The notes under the pieces: model-generated
Database searches by the model: none
The model's input: the letters and a program-made list of their open reading frames with translations, nothing else
Told to the model about the DNA's origin: nothing
Part shown: positions 1-12,662 of the stretch, in pieces
Layout of the letters: every line of letters starts with the position of its first letter
Numbering within the stretch: the stretch's first letter is position 1
Made by a program: the position numbers and the translations under genes
Assembly (NCBI GenBank): GCA_018398815.1
Contig: CM031616.1
Coordinates: forward strand, 67,819,541-67,883,540
Source of the DNA: Conus ventricosus
Lineage: Eukaryota; Mollusca; Gastropoda; Neogastropoda; Conidae
Length of the DNA: 64,000 bases
Direction: 5' to 3'

Positions 1-110
1 ATTTGTTTATCCTCAATCTCTAGTCACATTTATTACAATTACATTTATTAAGTCCTGGGAGCCATTAAAAAAAAAAAAATCAAAGGAAAACAAGACTTGT
101 TGAGACATAC

Positions 111-252
111 CGTCAGAGCTTTGATGACCTGAAGGTTTGGAACATCGATGTCTGGGTGCTTGGGGGCAAAGAAATCCTTCTTCGCCACAAGTACCCCCTC
201 CTTGAAGAGGTATTCATAGATGGCAACCCGATTCTTTTTAGGGATCAGCATT
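111..252 (-). CDS. RPS10: Ribosomal protein S10 (eS10), start-codon exon, partial gene
   Basis: This is the first coding exon of the small-subunit ribosomal protein eS10, a cytosolic 40S component near the mRNA entry side. The translation begins [19 protein letters not shown] and continues through [21 protein letters not shown], which is the conserved N-terminal S10/plectin winged-helix region. ATG is at 251-249. One base precedes it after a CAG acceptor (255-253), so the intron lies just upstream of the start codon. The exon ends in phase 0 at 111, followed by a GTATGT donor. About 47 of the roughly 160 residues are present; the rest lies beyond position 1. The noncoding first exon and promoter should lie at higher coordinates but were not identified. 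The exon looks intact and functional; a processed copy is ruled out by the introns. Confidence 0.93.
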
Positions 253-701
253 CTGTTGAAAGAGGAACATCTTAAAATAAATACAATAAAACTTCAGTAT
301 TCCATTATTTCCAAAAACAATTCCAGCTCTTCCATACTCAACCACACTCAAGTTCTGTCTTGCAGCTGTTGCTCCTGCACTGTGGTCCACAGGGATCAAT
401 CCATCTCAAGTCACCAAAAGGGCAAACCCTGTGATTTCTGTGGCTGACACAGGTATCATAACTACCCTAGAAAACCACTTGCTGATAACAATTAGAAGCA
501 CAATCATGAAAACTACACGAAACTTTTTGAAAGAATGTCCCTCAACGGAGGCCACCAATCTGTCCAAAATCTGCGCCACTGACTTCTCAATTCAGCATGC
601 AAACTATGACGCGACTCGCTCATCAACGTGGATGTGAAGAGGAAATGTAAAAGGAGTCACAATAAGCAGGGCATGAAAGCCACAAAATTAAAAGATTTGT
701 G

Positions 702-741
<40 letters not shown>

Positions 742-1983
742 ATGATGATGATGACCAACGAAGATGTGAACAATGGAGATGCTATTAAGTTCCACTGTGG
801 TCTGATCTGAGACTACATGGCAGAGCTGTATTCTACACTCCTCTTCATAAAAAAAACCCCTAAGATTCCTGAACCAGCTTGCCCAGAAATACACCTGCAG
901 AATTGGACAGGAAATATGAGTGTTCAAAGATAAACTATTAAGCGGATAAAACTTGAGTTGGCCGTTATACAGTCTCCCCTTTTACGTGTATAGCACACTC
1001 ACATTTGGACAGGAACTGGTTTAGGAAAGAAAATCCTGCGAACACATTTAATCCAAAACCTACTCCAGTACCAACAGGCAAGTCCACAACTTCTTGGTTC
1101 ATTTTCTCACAAGTGTAGACTCATTTAAGAATATGCAGAAGCTACTTTCAGTCTCACTATTTTCTTTTTTAAACAGTTTCGGTAATCTCTGGACATCTCT
1201 TATGGTAAGAGCCTCCACAACGCCGAGTCACATCATTCACTTTCATTCTAAATTAACCGAGACAAAACTCTGAGACAAACTCTGTATTAACATGAATTGA
1301 TCAAATAACATATAACAGGTTTTCCAAATTTTGCCAGTCAGTTTTGGAAGTTTCGAACCCAAACTTTAAATCAACTGGCATTTTTCTTAATACCTGTGCA
1401 TCATTATGACCTTCGTTTGCAAAATCCATGTCAATTCTGAAATTTACCACTTTTACACCCACTGCCCAGTATGTTATCAAGAATACCATTCCATTGATTT
1501 CATTCTATATCCAAAGTAAATGGTTCGTGCAGAGCTCACTGAAGTGCAAGTATATGTGCGTGCAAATGAAATTTTAGTTAACTTTCAAGTTTTCTGTGAC
1601 CGACTGGCTGTCACTGTCGGTACATCTCAACACTGAAAATATCAAGTCACTGTCAAAACCGCAAATCACAGATTGTTCTATCAGTAATTAAAGGTAGTTG
1701 GATGGAATACATTTTGAATTTATGTTCAAAGTGAGAAATCTTAAGCACAAATGTGCATCGCTGATGCATGAAATTTCCATCTGACCCATCAGAATGCAGG
1801 CCCGTGCATCACTAAAACGCACCAAAATTTACCCAGACACAATGATTTTCCCTTTTTTTTGCATTACAACTCCATACAGCACATCGCCCAAAAGCGCATT
1901 TCTGATCAACACGATCGAATTCAATAAAAATGTAACTTTCTTCGACCTTTCACAACATTCTGATTCGATGAACAACTTCCACT
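253..1983. other. Noncoding stretch: RPS10 intron 1/upstream
   Basis: No coding signal was recognised. It contains a short (GT)n tract with an adjoining (GAT)n run at about 698-754. The short open frames here have no family resemblance. Part of it is the intron upstream of the RPS10 start codon. Confidence 0.6.
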
Positions 1984-2229
1984 TAAGATAAGATAAGATA
2001 ATGTTGCTTATAGCCCAGCCGACCGCAGAGGGCCACATCAGGGCTGTCACCACGTTAAAATCAACTCACCAGTCATTTAAAAAAAAAAAAAAAAAAAAAA
2101 CTTTCACACATCTCGTTAAATGACATCGTCTACAAACGAACCAGAAACTTTGTTAAAAATCCTTCTTCCGTAAAATCTCAAATCAGATGAAAAATGTTAA
2201 TTTCTCTCAAAAACCCAAGGATCACGTCA

Positions 2230-5200
2230 GGCGGGACATCCCTGAACAGGATCTTCATGGACTCCGCTGTAAAATGTTTTGTGTCTCACATCGTGCAAGT
2301 CCCAACACTCTAAAAGAACATGTTTCATTGTGAGTGGTGCATGACATGGAATGCACCACGGAGCTTCTTCACTCTTTAAAAGGTAAGAATGGGTAAAATA
2401 CGAATGGCCGGTGTGCAGCCGGCACAGAACCGTTTCCTCTTTACGACCACCCCGACGTAGATGGGAGGAAGTCTTTAAGGTTTGGACGGATCTGAAAGAG
2501 TTTGTTATTCGTCTGTGTGTTCCAATCCTCCTGCCAGAGGTCTCTCACATAATCGTTAATTTTGGGTTTCACATCTGAGCAGGGGATATAAGTGTTGGAC
2601 AGTTTCTCTCTTGTGGCGTTCTTGGCTAAACGATCAACCATTTCGTTCCCGCCGATGCCAACATGGCCAGGAACCCAAGCAAGAGTAATGTTGTAACCGT
2701 CCGCCTTCAACTTGCTAAAAAGTTCAAAAAAAGTAAAAGTTCTGGATGCTGAAGGTTCCGGCCAGCTATGGCCTCCAAAGCTGACAGCGAATCCGACAGA
2801 ACCAGAAAGTCCCTCCTCGAAGAATGGGAGATTATCTTCAAAGCCAGTACTAGAGCAGTAAGTTCAGCAGAATAGACAGAAGCATCTGAATGTATATGTT
2901 CCAACAATATCTGAGAAGGAGCCCAGGGCAGTAGGCTGCACAGGCCACTCCATCCTCAGACTTGGAACCGTCAGTGAAAACGTTTTTGACAGGATGGGAA
3001 TTTGGAACAGAGGTCAGCATACAATGCCTTGTACGCCAGAGAGCTGGTAGACTCTTTGCGAAAAGCTGCAAGATCAAAACGAATCTCTGGTGTGAAAAAG
3101 GTCCACGGAGGTTGATCCGGAAACTTGGAAAAATCGGACACAACTCCTAGGTCTACACCTGCATTCCGCACGTGAGGCTGCATACGAAGACCAAACGGCG
3201 GAATACATTTCGGGTTTGTTTCGAACTTACTTTGGAACGGAGGGTCAAAAACACAGTCATAGGCAGGATTCTGCGGTTCTGAGAACAGTCGGATGTAATA
3301 ATTCAAAGACAGTTTCAGCCTGCGGTTGCACAGTGAAGGTTCACCTGCCTCTGCGTACAGGCTGTACACAGGGGTGGTGCGGAACGCTCCAAGACAGAGA
3401 CGAAGCCCCTTGATGGTGGATAGGGTCCAAGGTTTGAGGTAAGATGATCTTGCGGAGCCGTACACAGCACAACCGTAGTCCAGTTTGGAACGGACCAGGG
3501 CTCTGTAGAGGTGCAACAAAGTTTTCTTATCAGCGCCCCAGTCGGTGTGTGCTACGACCCGCAGAATATTCAGTGCCTTTTGGCAAGCAGTTTTGAGGTT
3601 TTTAATATGGCTGAGAAAGTTAAGTTTTTGGTCAAAAATGACTCCCAGAAATTTGGCCTCTTTAACAGCTGGAATGGGAGATTTCCCTACTTGAAGTTCC
3701 GGATCTGGAAAAAACTGACGGAAATTATGGAAGTGAATACACTGGGTTTTTGTAGCAGAAAAGGTGAAACCGTTTTCATCCGCCCACCGATGGATTTTAT
3801 CTACGCAAAGCTGGAGCCTGCGCTGGACACTCGGGTACAGGCTTCCAGTTGCGTAGACAGCAAAATCATCCACAAACAATGAGCAGTCTGAACCCTGCTG
3901 AACTGATTGAACAATGTTGTTGATCTTAATACTAAAGAGGGCAGGAGATAGTATGCTCCCCTGTGGAACACCCAACTCCTGCTCGTGGACATCAGAGAGA
4001 GTGGTGCCAACCCGGACCTGAAACTGTCGTTCTGCCAAAAAATTTTGAATAAAAAGCGGAAGATGACCTCGAAACCCAGATCGTGGAGATCATGAAGTAT
4101 CCCGACTTCCAGGTGGTATCGTAGGCCTTCTCCAAGTCAAAGAAAGTTGCCACTGCATGCTGTCTGTTTAAAAAAGCGTTCCTAAGTGTAGATTCCAGAC
4201 GAATCAAATGGTCAACTGTACTACGATGTTTGCGGAAACCACACTGTTCTTTCGCCAAAAGGCCATCGGTTTCGAGTTTCCACATGAGCCTAGCATTGAC
4301 CATTTTTTTCCATCAATTTACAGACACAGCTGGTCAAAGCTATGGGACGGTAGTTAGATGGATTAGAAAGATCTTTTCCAGGTTTGGGGATGGGAATAAC
4401 GAGGGCTGTCCGCCAAGAGGGTGGAAAGCAACCTGTAGTCCACACGTGGTTGTATACCTGTAACAGGATGTTCAGACCTTCTTGCGGAAGATGTTCAATA
4501 GTTGATAATGTATGTCATCTATACCTGGAGAGGAATCGCTGCAAGAGAGTAAGGCAGATTTCAGCTCGTTTAATGTGAAAGGAAGATTGTAGTCTTCATG
4601 TTGTCGGATGAAAAGTTGCAGGGTGATTTTCTTTTAGGGCTTTGTTTTTGACAAAAGTGACCGATTTATTAGAAGAGGAGGAATTCTTTTCAATGGTTGA
4701 AGCAAGCAGATTAGCAACTGCTTTCTTCTCTGTTATTAAAGAATCCGAAAACTTGAGATGGTTCACAGTGGGACAGGTGTTCTTCCTTTGATTTTCTTAA
4801 TGATGTTCCACACTTTTTTCTTAGAAGTTTTTGATGTCAGCCTGGAGCAGAAGCTTCTCCAGGACCGACGTTTACTGATTTTAAAGTGTGTCTTGATTTA
4901 GCACGGAGTTTCTGATGGGCTCGAGCGTTGGGACCCGAAGGTCGTTTGTATACCTGACGCTGAGCCCGTTTTCTAACTTTGGAAATTTGTTGGCATTCTG
5001 AATCAAACCAGGGTGTTTTTGGCATTTGAAGTTTGTCGGAAGACACTGGAATACAGGCTTTAGCACATTTAATCATAGTATTAGTCAGTGATTCAGCTGG
5101 GTCAGGACTCTGAAGAAAATCAGTGTCTTGGAATCCTTGGAAATAGTGGCTGCAAATAGATCCCAGTTTGCTTTCTTATAATTTAAATGCTGAGAGACAG

Positions 5201-5869
5201 AGACGTGTTCAGTTATTTACAGGTTGTAGAAGGACAGGGAAATGGTCACTTCCGTGCAGATCGTCATGGACAGACCACTCATAGTCCAGGACCAGCGAGG
5301 GGTCACAAACCGACAAATCTAAACACGAAAGTGAACCTGTGGAAGAATGGAGGTAAGTTGCAGATCCGTCGTTCAGACAACACAAATCCAAATCCGAAAG
5401 GACATCCTCAATCAGCAGACCTCTGGATGACGAACCGGTACTCCCCAAAGAGGGTTGTGACCGTTTAAAGTCACCCAACAGCAAAAAAGGTCGAGGGAGT
5501 TCCTCTATCAGACTGACAAGGTCCTGACGACAAACGGGACAGAAGGTGAGAGATAAAGAGAACAGATTGTCACAGTCTTGTGGAGAGTGACTCTCGCAGC
5601 TACAGCCTGAAGGGAGGTAGACAGAATGACAGGACTATACAACAAAGTTTTGTGTAGGAGAAGGGCAACACCGCCCGACAGTCCCAACGTGGATGGTTGT
5701 GCAGGTTTCGAAAGAATATTAAAGCAGAAAGAGTAAAGGTCTTCTGGCTTTGAATTTGAGTTTCTTGAAGAGCCACGACAGAAGGTTTTAGAGACTGACA
5801 CAGAAGCTGCAGCTCCTCGAAGTTGGAATTTAGACCACGGATATTCCAATGGAATATTGTATTATCCAT
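2230..5869 (-). pseudogene. LINE ORF2: endonuclease, reverse transcriptase, RNase H (frameshifted)
   Basis: ORF2 supplies target nicking and reverse transcription for the LINE. ATG at 5869 opens the exonuclease-endonuclease-phosphatase domain (FHWNIRGLNSNF, VVALQET); its second half at 5484-5209 has LLGDF and GSDHFPVLL. The RT starts near 4400 with NYRPIALTS, then FRKHRSTVDHL, FFDLEKAYD, GVPQGSILSPALFS and SLFVDDFAVY; the usual YADD box reads FVDD. RNase H occupies 3030-2600 with the acidic residues in FTDGS, AELTAL, SDSLSALEA and GNEMVDRLAK. A Cys/His tail (CIPCHAPLTMKHVLLEC) follows to about 2250. Frame breaks occur within the endonuclease, near 4310 (an A run), near 4000, and twice in RNase H, so the protein cannot be made as it stands. 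Confidence 0.82.
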
Positions 5870-5895
5870 GGTGCAGAGGGCGAAAAGGAGAGAGA

Positions 5896-7227
5896 TCAGG
5901 TCATCTCCTCATCAGCATCTGCGGCCAATGGAGTGAACTTATTTTTTAGTTTCACTGGACTGTGTTGGTCTTTGGACCCGCTGGCAGACTTGCCCGCAGG
6001 TGACAAAGGCCTGGATTTTGGAGATGGTGGAGGTCTGGATTTGGGAGATGGTGGAGGTTTTGTCCTAATCTCCACCATCTCCACACTGGGTGGAACTCCC
6101 TTGCCCGCACGGGCACTGGACAGAGGAGTTCGAGGTAGGGGTGCTGGTTTTTTAATCTGCCCAGCAGCAGATTTGTAGACTGCTGGGCAGTCTGAGGGGT
6201 GGCGGATTTTTTGCCTCCACCAGGGGCAGTCACTTTGGTTTGGAAGGTGGTGGACCTGCTACCACCAGAACTGACAGATCTTACTTGCAATGTTTTCGAA
6301 AACATGAATTCATCAGTCTGGCAGCAGACTGACCGAGTAGAAACTGTGGAACCTTCTTAACAGCCGAAGCGTAGGAAGAAGCTGTCGGCGTCTGACTGCC
6401 CACAACCTGTTTCCGGGCTTCAAAAAAAGAGATCTTCTTTTCCGTTTTGACTCGTTGTATAGCAGATTCTTGAATCCAAGAAGGACAATTTCGGGAAGAG
6501 GAGGGATGGTCGCCACCGCAGTTAGCACAATGTGCCGGATCATGACACGGCCCATCATGGGTTGCCTTGCAGCAAATACCACACACCTCCCGCCCAGAAC
6601 AGCGGTCCCTGACATGGCCAACTTCTGGCACCTGAAGCACCTCAACGGGGACGGAACATATAACTCAACCCGGACATTCAGGTAGCCGACTTTGATGACC
6701 GGAGCAGCACAGGGTTGCAGAATGTCAGAAAGAGGGTGTTGGTGGCCACTCTTTCTGCACCCTTCTTTACTGTCACCCTGCGCACCTCGTCACACCCTGG
6801 GACGCCAGCTCCGATTTAATTTCTGCCTCCGAGACACCAGATAAATCCCTGCAGCGAATCACGCCTTTTGATGAATTTAATTGTTTGTGGGGAGTTACTC
6901 TGATCTCCCTGTCCACATAATTTTGTTGCCTTCAGCAGCTGGTCAGATTGTTTCTGTGATTTACACTCAATAAGGAACGAGCCATTCCGTAACCTCTTGA
7001 TGGACCGAGGGTCACCTGCCAAACCTTGAAAGCCCTTTTGTATGGCAAAAGGGCTCAGAGCTGAAAGGGGTCGTTCCTGCTCCGTCCCCTCCATCACGAG
7101 CCAGGAAGCCCAAAAACCTGTCTTCTGTCTCACTTCTGTATCAGAATCACTATCTGTTTGACCATCCCCTGAAATAGGGGATGCTGACTTCTCTTCCTTT
7201 TGGGGGAATGTTTTTGGAAAAAGCCAT
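5896..7227 (-). pseudogene. LINE ORF1 (gag-like, zinc knuckles), frameshifted
   Basis: This is the nucleic-acid-binding ORF1 protein of the LINE. From a plausible ATG at 7227 the N-terminus is lysine-rich, then shifts frame near 7150 into a segment containing FWASWLVMEG and a fold of about 100 residues (7133-6820) resembling the RNA-recognition-like part of I-type ORF1. The clearest part is 6645-6380: CFRCQKLGH, CGICCKATHDGPCH and CANCGGDHPSSSRNCP are three CCHC knuckles, followed by the IQRVKTEKKISFFEARK tail found after the knuckles in I/Nimb elements. A proline/lysine-rich C-terminus ends at the stop at 5896. At least two frame changes interrupt it. ORF2 begins 27 bases beyond the stop. 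Confidence 0.75.
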
Positions 7228-8290
7228 ATTTAGTGTAGTATGATTCATCTCTCCCTTACCCACCCACCTTGGAGTCCAACTAAGGGGCCAGGGCCAAGAA
7301 ACCAATGTCTTGACCCCTTCCAGGCTTCGGGAGAGACATACGACAAACAGAAGCAACTAACCCCATCCCCCCTGATCATGCTCAACTCCCGGGACAGAGA
7401 GCTGAGCACTGCAGGGGTTCACATGGCCAGCAGGGGAACTGCTTGTCTTGACCCAGCCCCAAGAAGGGGAGCCGATTAGTACAACCCGGGCCAAAGTGTA
7501 CTCCCTGTCTAGGAGAGGTCCGAGCCAAAGTGATGTGTTGAGAGCACAGGCCTCCTCAAGCACTGGCCCTCTCAATCACCAGGACCTCATTCCCCTCCGA
7601 CACAGGTCGCACCGCACGGCAAACACGGCGGATCTTAAGGAGACCACAGAGAGAAAAGGAGTGTGAAAAAGAAGACTTGAAGGGGAGACGAAGATAGAAA
7701 AGGGCCAAATAAGGGAGGCAGAAAACAAGAAAAGGAGAAAGGCGGGTTACTCTTAGTCAGGATCCTCACCCTTAGCCTATCTGACATGGGAAGCCCTACC
7801 AGGGGCATCAACTCCTTACCACGTTACGCTTAGGCCAAACAGCATCTGCACCTCTCAGGCCTAGAAGCAGTGTGAAAAAAACAGCCCATCTCCAAGTATT
7901 GATGCCCCCGCCAGCAAAGCCTAAGGGATCACTGGACCACGCAAACCCTCCGACCACGACAAGGTCGCAACCCCCCGGAGGGAACTTCCACTTGAGAACT
8001 TTTCTCCATGAAAATGAATAGGAGTCATCAAAATTGACTATCCAATCTCTGATTGGACCACAAGATCATGTAATATGGCCAAGCACAAAAAACCTATAAA
8101 ATTGGGCTTTTCAGAATCAAAACTGACAGTTCACCTGTGGCTTGCGAGTGACAGTGCACCAAAAGGAACAGAATTTGAGCGATATATGCTACATGACCAA
8201 CTCGGACAATTAAAATGGCTCCATTAGGTGTGTTGCGCACAGGCCACAAGTGGCCAATCCCTACATAGCTTCGTCAAAGGCTCCACGAAC
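7228..8290. other. Probable LINE 5' UTR / no gene seen
   Basis: No credible gene was found. Its position directly upstream of LINE ORF1 and its more GC-rich composition than the flank suggest the 5' UTR and internal promoter of that LINE, but the 5' boundary and target duplication were not located. Confidence 0.4.
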
Positions 8291-8389
8291 ATTAGTTCGT
8301 TTCTCACCGGATGTCCGAGGATCTTCTATTTCTGCCTCTTTCTGCGTGTATCTGTGTGTAAGCTAGTCAAAGGGCGCACATAAGCACAC

Positions 8390-8426
<37 letters not shown>

Positions 8427-9349
8427 TACACTTTTGCAGTTATTATAATGTGACCTAATTATTTTTGTGACCCCATTAACATTTGGATATGGGTCAGTCT
8501 CCAGAGTTGTGCCCCACTTACCCCTTACTTAATATTTGTTTAAAAATCTCAGAAATGTTAGTTAACAAATTTGAGTTACAAGCACATCAATTACACATTG
8601 AATATGTAGCACAAGCAGTTTAAAGACCTAGCGCTGCATTAAAAATGTGTTTGATGCTAAAACCTTCTGATTTTGACAAGAAATGGCGACCTGGAGTGTG
8701 ACATCATTTTGCCTGTCACAAACAGTCATTAAATGTGTACAAAAGAAACATGCAAATGATTAAGAAAGTGGTTTACATCATTGCTTTTCAATTGTTTTTA
8801 ACTGTGTTTGACATTAAAATATCAGTTGACTTGGCTTCTATTAGATATTAGCGGAAAAAAAAAATCACTGTCCAACTAACTTTCGTCTGGTGTTTACTCG
8901 TGCATTCTGGACGACGGCTGTACCAAACGCAGATGAATATGGCACTACTTTTATAGGTACAGATTGGAAGAATCCGATATTGTGATAGTTATGAACTTTT
9001 AAAAAATTGAAACTGATTGGGCTTCAAAATCAGATTTGAATAAATTGATCAAACATCGTTATGTTGGACCAAACAAATCAATCGTGTGTGAAAAAAATTC
9101 GAAAGATTTGGAACTATTTTGTTCTATTCAGGCACACGAATGTGGCAGAAGCGTCTATATGCGTATTTTGGCCATGTGTCCATTGTGAATCAAACAGGCA
9201 GCCGTTCGAAGCTGTGGTTACCGAAAATCCCCATAGTTACGCTGGACCACGTTGTTGCAGAGGTGCACTTGCACCTTTTTTTCCCCCCTTCTACATCTGT
9301 TGTTCGTTTGCATTGAATTTTTTAAACCACCCCACTCTTTGCTTGTTTC
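8291..9349. other. Intergenic, no gene seen; (GT)n at 8391-8420
   Basis: AT-rich DNA with one GT microsatellite. No coding signal or recognisable repeat family was seen. Confidence 0.5.
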
Positions 9350-10066
9350 AGGGTTCCACTGACTTTTTAGTTTTTGCGTCAAGAAACGCACGCCTTCGCA
9401 AAAAATTGCGTCAGCGCTGAAAAAAATGCGTAACAAAGTAAACTGTACTCACTCCCGTCAAAACAGCTCTGAATCACGCGCCTTAACACCGCTGAAGTGC
9501 AGAGAGCTCGCTGCAGGAAAGCGTTTTCTGTGCCACACGAGTCCGGGCCTTCCATGGCAAGCAGCATGTATTGTCCACGTTACTGTCACTCAGCGCGACC
9601 GCTGACATGTCTTGACCCGGTTTTGGAGGCTGAAGCCACGTTCGCATGGCACACTGCTCACGGAATAACAAGGGCAATGGGCGCACTCTGGCATCCAGAA
9701 TCACGTGGGATGATCGTGTGTGCGTGGGAAGTCATAACGTATTCCGATTGAAGATGGCACCATCGCAGATGCGGGAAAGATTCCATTTTATTTCGAGGGG
9801 AGAAAGGATGAGGCGTTTTGGAACATTCTTGATTTAGCAAAAAGTCAGCGAGTGCCACAGAGTAAAATGTGCACGCACTATCACTAATTGGCGTGTCAAG
9901 CAGTCTGCTGTAGGTCTGTGCCGTGTTTGCCCCTCTGACATAGGCTTGCGGTTGAGAACAGGGTCCTGGGAAAATTGCGTCGCTAAACGCACGGCCGCGA
10001 AAAAATGCGTAGGAAGGCAGAAAAACGCAATAATTACGCAAAATTTTGCAATAAATGGAACCCCTG
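9350..10066. mobile_element. Non-autonomous TIR element (hAT-like ends)
   Basis: A 717 bp segment begins CAGGGTTCCA and ends with TGGAACCCCTG, giving imperfect 10-11 bp terminal inverted repeats of the kind seen in hAT transposons. It is flanked on both sides by TTGTTT, a 6 bp direct repeat that may be the target duplication (hAT normally makes 8 bp). Just inside both ends lie related blocks rich in TTGCGT, AAACGCAC and AAAATGCG, arranged as subterminal repeats. No transposase is encoded; the open frames inside have no family resemblance. Subterminal repeats plus short TIRs fit a non-autonomous derivative. The assignment to hAT rests on the CAGGG terminus only. Confidence 0.6.
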
Positions 10067-11002
10067 TTGTTTGGGATTGTAGTCTCCCATGACTGCTGAT
10101 GATTTCAGTTTCCTTGTTACACTGGACATTGACAGTTCAACTGTTTAGCTTTTCTATTTTTGTATCATGAATGTCTTATCATTAACAACAATAGAGTCAG
10201 AGATCCAATTTCCCAAACAAAAAAGCTGTTGTAGATTCTGATAGCATTTAAAAAAAAAATTCTGCGTTATACTGGACATAAAAAACAGCGGTTTCCTGGT
10301 TACATTGAACATGAAGTTGAAAGCGCTTAATTATTTACAAAACCATAGATTTGTCCATTTTTCTCTCTCTCTTTCTCTGATTGTATTTTTTTGGTTCCTG
10401 CGTTACATTGGACATAAAAAAAATTGTAATAAGCAGATATATTTCAAAAGCGGAGAAATCAGTTTCTGCCTAGAAGTTTTAACGAAGTCCAAGATCACTG
10501 CTGCTCAAATAGGGAAAGTTGGCTAAAAATTGGTTTTAGAGTTTTAGAGTAAATGCCATAGAGACCCCCCCCCCCCCCCCCCCCCCCTCAAATCAAATTT
10601 TGGTATCGTTTTGGCACAATTTAGCTTATAAATTATTCATCAAAATTTTGTGTTGAAACAGCTGTGTTGCATTTATTTGGGTGCCCGTAACTATTTTCGT
10701 GAATAAAGTGCTCTCACATTCCTTGTTTTGTTTCAACTTGTGAATTGTTTAGTTACTGTGTTACATTGGATACACAAGTGTGTGAGCGATTTTAACATGA
10801 GTACAATTAAAGACAAACACCATGCTGTTAAATATTTAATAAAACTTGATTATAGACCTCAAACTCTGCAAAAAGTGTAAAAACCATGCATTCTTGGGTT
10901 GTTTTTCTTTGTTTTTTTTTTTTTGTGGTCTGTGTCACATTATAGGTACACAACTCTGGAGACTATATATAAGTTCGTACCAAGTCTGACCCTCTTGGTT
11001 TT
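10067..11002. other. Intergenic with scattered short repeats and a poly(C) tract
   Basis: No gene was seen. A run of about 23 C lies at 10565-10587. A short motif close to GTTACATTGGACA recurs at irregular spacing (about 10117, 10266, 10295, 10402, 10759). A (TTC)n run at 11003-11026 marks the 3' tail of the neighbouring LINE. Confidence 0.5.
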
Positions 11003-12662
11003 TCTTCTTCTTCTTCTTCTTCTTCCTAAAATACTGGTTCACTCAAAAACGAGTAGGTCACCAGCGCGCATGTTAAAAAGTAAAATAAAATAACATAAAA
11101 TAGTGCGACTCAGACTGTTGGCCCTGGAGCAAATTTGGCAACAAGGGGTCGCACTCGATATTCAAGAAGTTAAAAGCAATGGCCAAATTCAGGCCCAGGT
11201 AACAGTAAAATATCTGGGAAAGTTAAAATAGAAAATCGTCAATATGCAGATCTCAAAACTGTCGTATCAATTTGTTTTTTTTAAAAAATGAGATTGCATT
11301 TGTGGCAATCTTGATGGCACCCGGCAGTGAGTTCCACAGCCGTACAGAACTAGGGTAAAATGAATGTAAGTGGCTGTCAATATTTGATGCAGGTATGGTA
11401 TAACATTGACCGCCACTCCTGGTGCTACTTTTATTCAATATTAGTTGTTCCATTGGAATATCAATTACTTTAGCCCTGCCTTTGAAGAAGATGTTAAGTT
11501 TGATAAAAGCTCTTCTCTCTTCTAAGGGTTTCCATTCTAATTTCCTCATGTTCTTCCTAGTATTCCCCTTTTCTCTGATGTGGTTCCCTGTTACGAACCG
11601 TGCTGCTCTCTTCTGAATCTTTTCGAGGTTATCAATGTCCTTTAGATGGTAAGGATCCCAAACTGAGCAACCATATTCCAGTACTGGTCTAACCAGTGTT
11701 TTGTAGCAGTCGTCTTTAACCTTTTGGGGGCAGTCATTGATATTCCTGTATAAGAAAGCTAAGATGTTATTTGCTTTCTTACATACTAAATTGTAATGTT
11801 CTTTCCATTTGAGACGACTATCTATAATCACGCCTAAATATTTTGCAGCATTAGTTTCTTTAAGAATAGTATTATGGATAGAATAATCTGATCTAATTGG
11901 TGAGCGTTTGTTACATATACGCAACACTTCGCACTTTTGGGGATGAAATTCCATTTTCCAAGTTTTTTTCCCACTCTTGTAAAGCGTTTAAATCTTCTTG
12001 TAGAATGCGTGTATCATTCTTGCTTCTGATTGTTCTATATACTAAGCTGTCATCTGCAAAAAGCCTTATAGTAGTTCCAGGAGAGAGATTTCTACTTAGG
12101 GCTTATGTCATTTATATAAATTAAGAAAAACAAGGGCCCCAGAACAGTTCCCTGTGGTACACCTGACAAGACTGGTTTACAATGGGATGACGACCCTTCC
12201 ACAACAACTTTCTGCGTTCTCCCAACGAGGAATGATCTAGCCCATTTTAGCAAAGAACCGCCAATGCCGATGTGTTCTAATTTAAGCAGCAGGCCCTCAT
12301 GGTCAACCTTATCAAAGGCTTTAGAAAAGTCTAATAAAATGCATCTATTTGCTGTCTGTTGTTAAGACAGTTATTAAAATCATTGAGAGTTGTTATAAGT
12401 TGAGTCTCACAACTCTTTCGCTGTCTAAAACCATGCTGGGCGTTATTTAAGAAGTCATATTTGTCAAGATGGTCCATTATGCTACTATATATTATGTGTT
12501 CAAGTAGTTTTGCTGATATGGATGTAAGAGATACAGGTCTAATAGTTCTCTGCTTTGTTTTGTCACCCTTTTTGAATAAGGGAACAATGCTCGCATCTCG
12601 CCACTCATCAGGTATTACTCCCTGGTCCAGTGAAGCTTGGTAAAGTAGTTTTCTAAACAATT
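11003..12662 (-). mobile_element. 5'-truncated CR1/jockey-type LINE
   Basis: This is the 3' part of a LINE on the minus strand. It starts abruptly inside the reverse transcriptase at about 12660, which is typical 5' truncation, and runs through the C-terminal domain to a short 3' UTR ending in a (GAA)n tail (TTC repeats at 11003-11026 on the plus strand). Two further 3' fragments of the same family lie at 45185-45660 and 47023-47255; they share about 100-350 bp with this copy but continue into a different 3' tail. Confidence 0.8.
11253..12660 (-). pseudogene. Reverse transcriptase fragment of the CR1/jockey-type LINE
   Basis: The order from 12660 downward is [75 protein letters not shown], then LFADDSLVYRTI with the catalytic aspartates. 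A long C-terminal part (11954-11253) has AAKYLGVIID, LVRPVLEYGCSVWDP, KRAARFVTGNH, KLEWKPLEERR and SVRLWNSLPGA. That C-terminal block is typical of CR1/L2/jockey LINEs. There are frame changes near 12340, 12100 and 11960. The N-terminal endonuclease is missing. It is not a host gene. Confidence 0.82.

Larger units (their letters stand above)
1984..7227 (-). mobile_element. Non-LTR retrotransposon (I superfamily, I/Nimb-like), nearly full length, frameshifted
   Basis: The element reads right to left: ORF1 with CCHC knuckles, then ORF2 with apurinic-type endonuclease, reverse transcriptase, RNase H and a C-terminal Cys/His segment. An RNase H after the RT together with three CCHC knuckles in ORF1 is characteristic of the I group of LINEs. 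The 3' end (about 1984-2000 on this strand) finishes in a TTATC-type short tandem repeat rather than poly(A), as in many I-type elements. A 21-base A run at about 2079-2100 lies within the 3' UTR as read on the plus strand. The sequence is broken by several frameshifts, so it is a dead or poorly resolved copy. Related 3' ends lie at 25603-25800 and 28063-28135. The 5' UTR may extend to about 8290. Confidence 0.85.

Noticed and set aside
2962..3150. Plus-strand frames within 2962-4578
   Set aside because: Antisense shadows of the LINE reverse transcriptase and RNase H.
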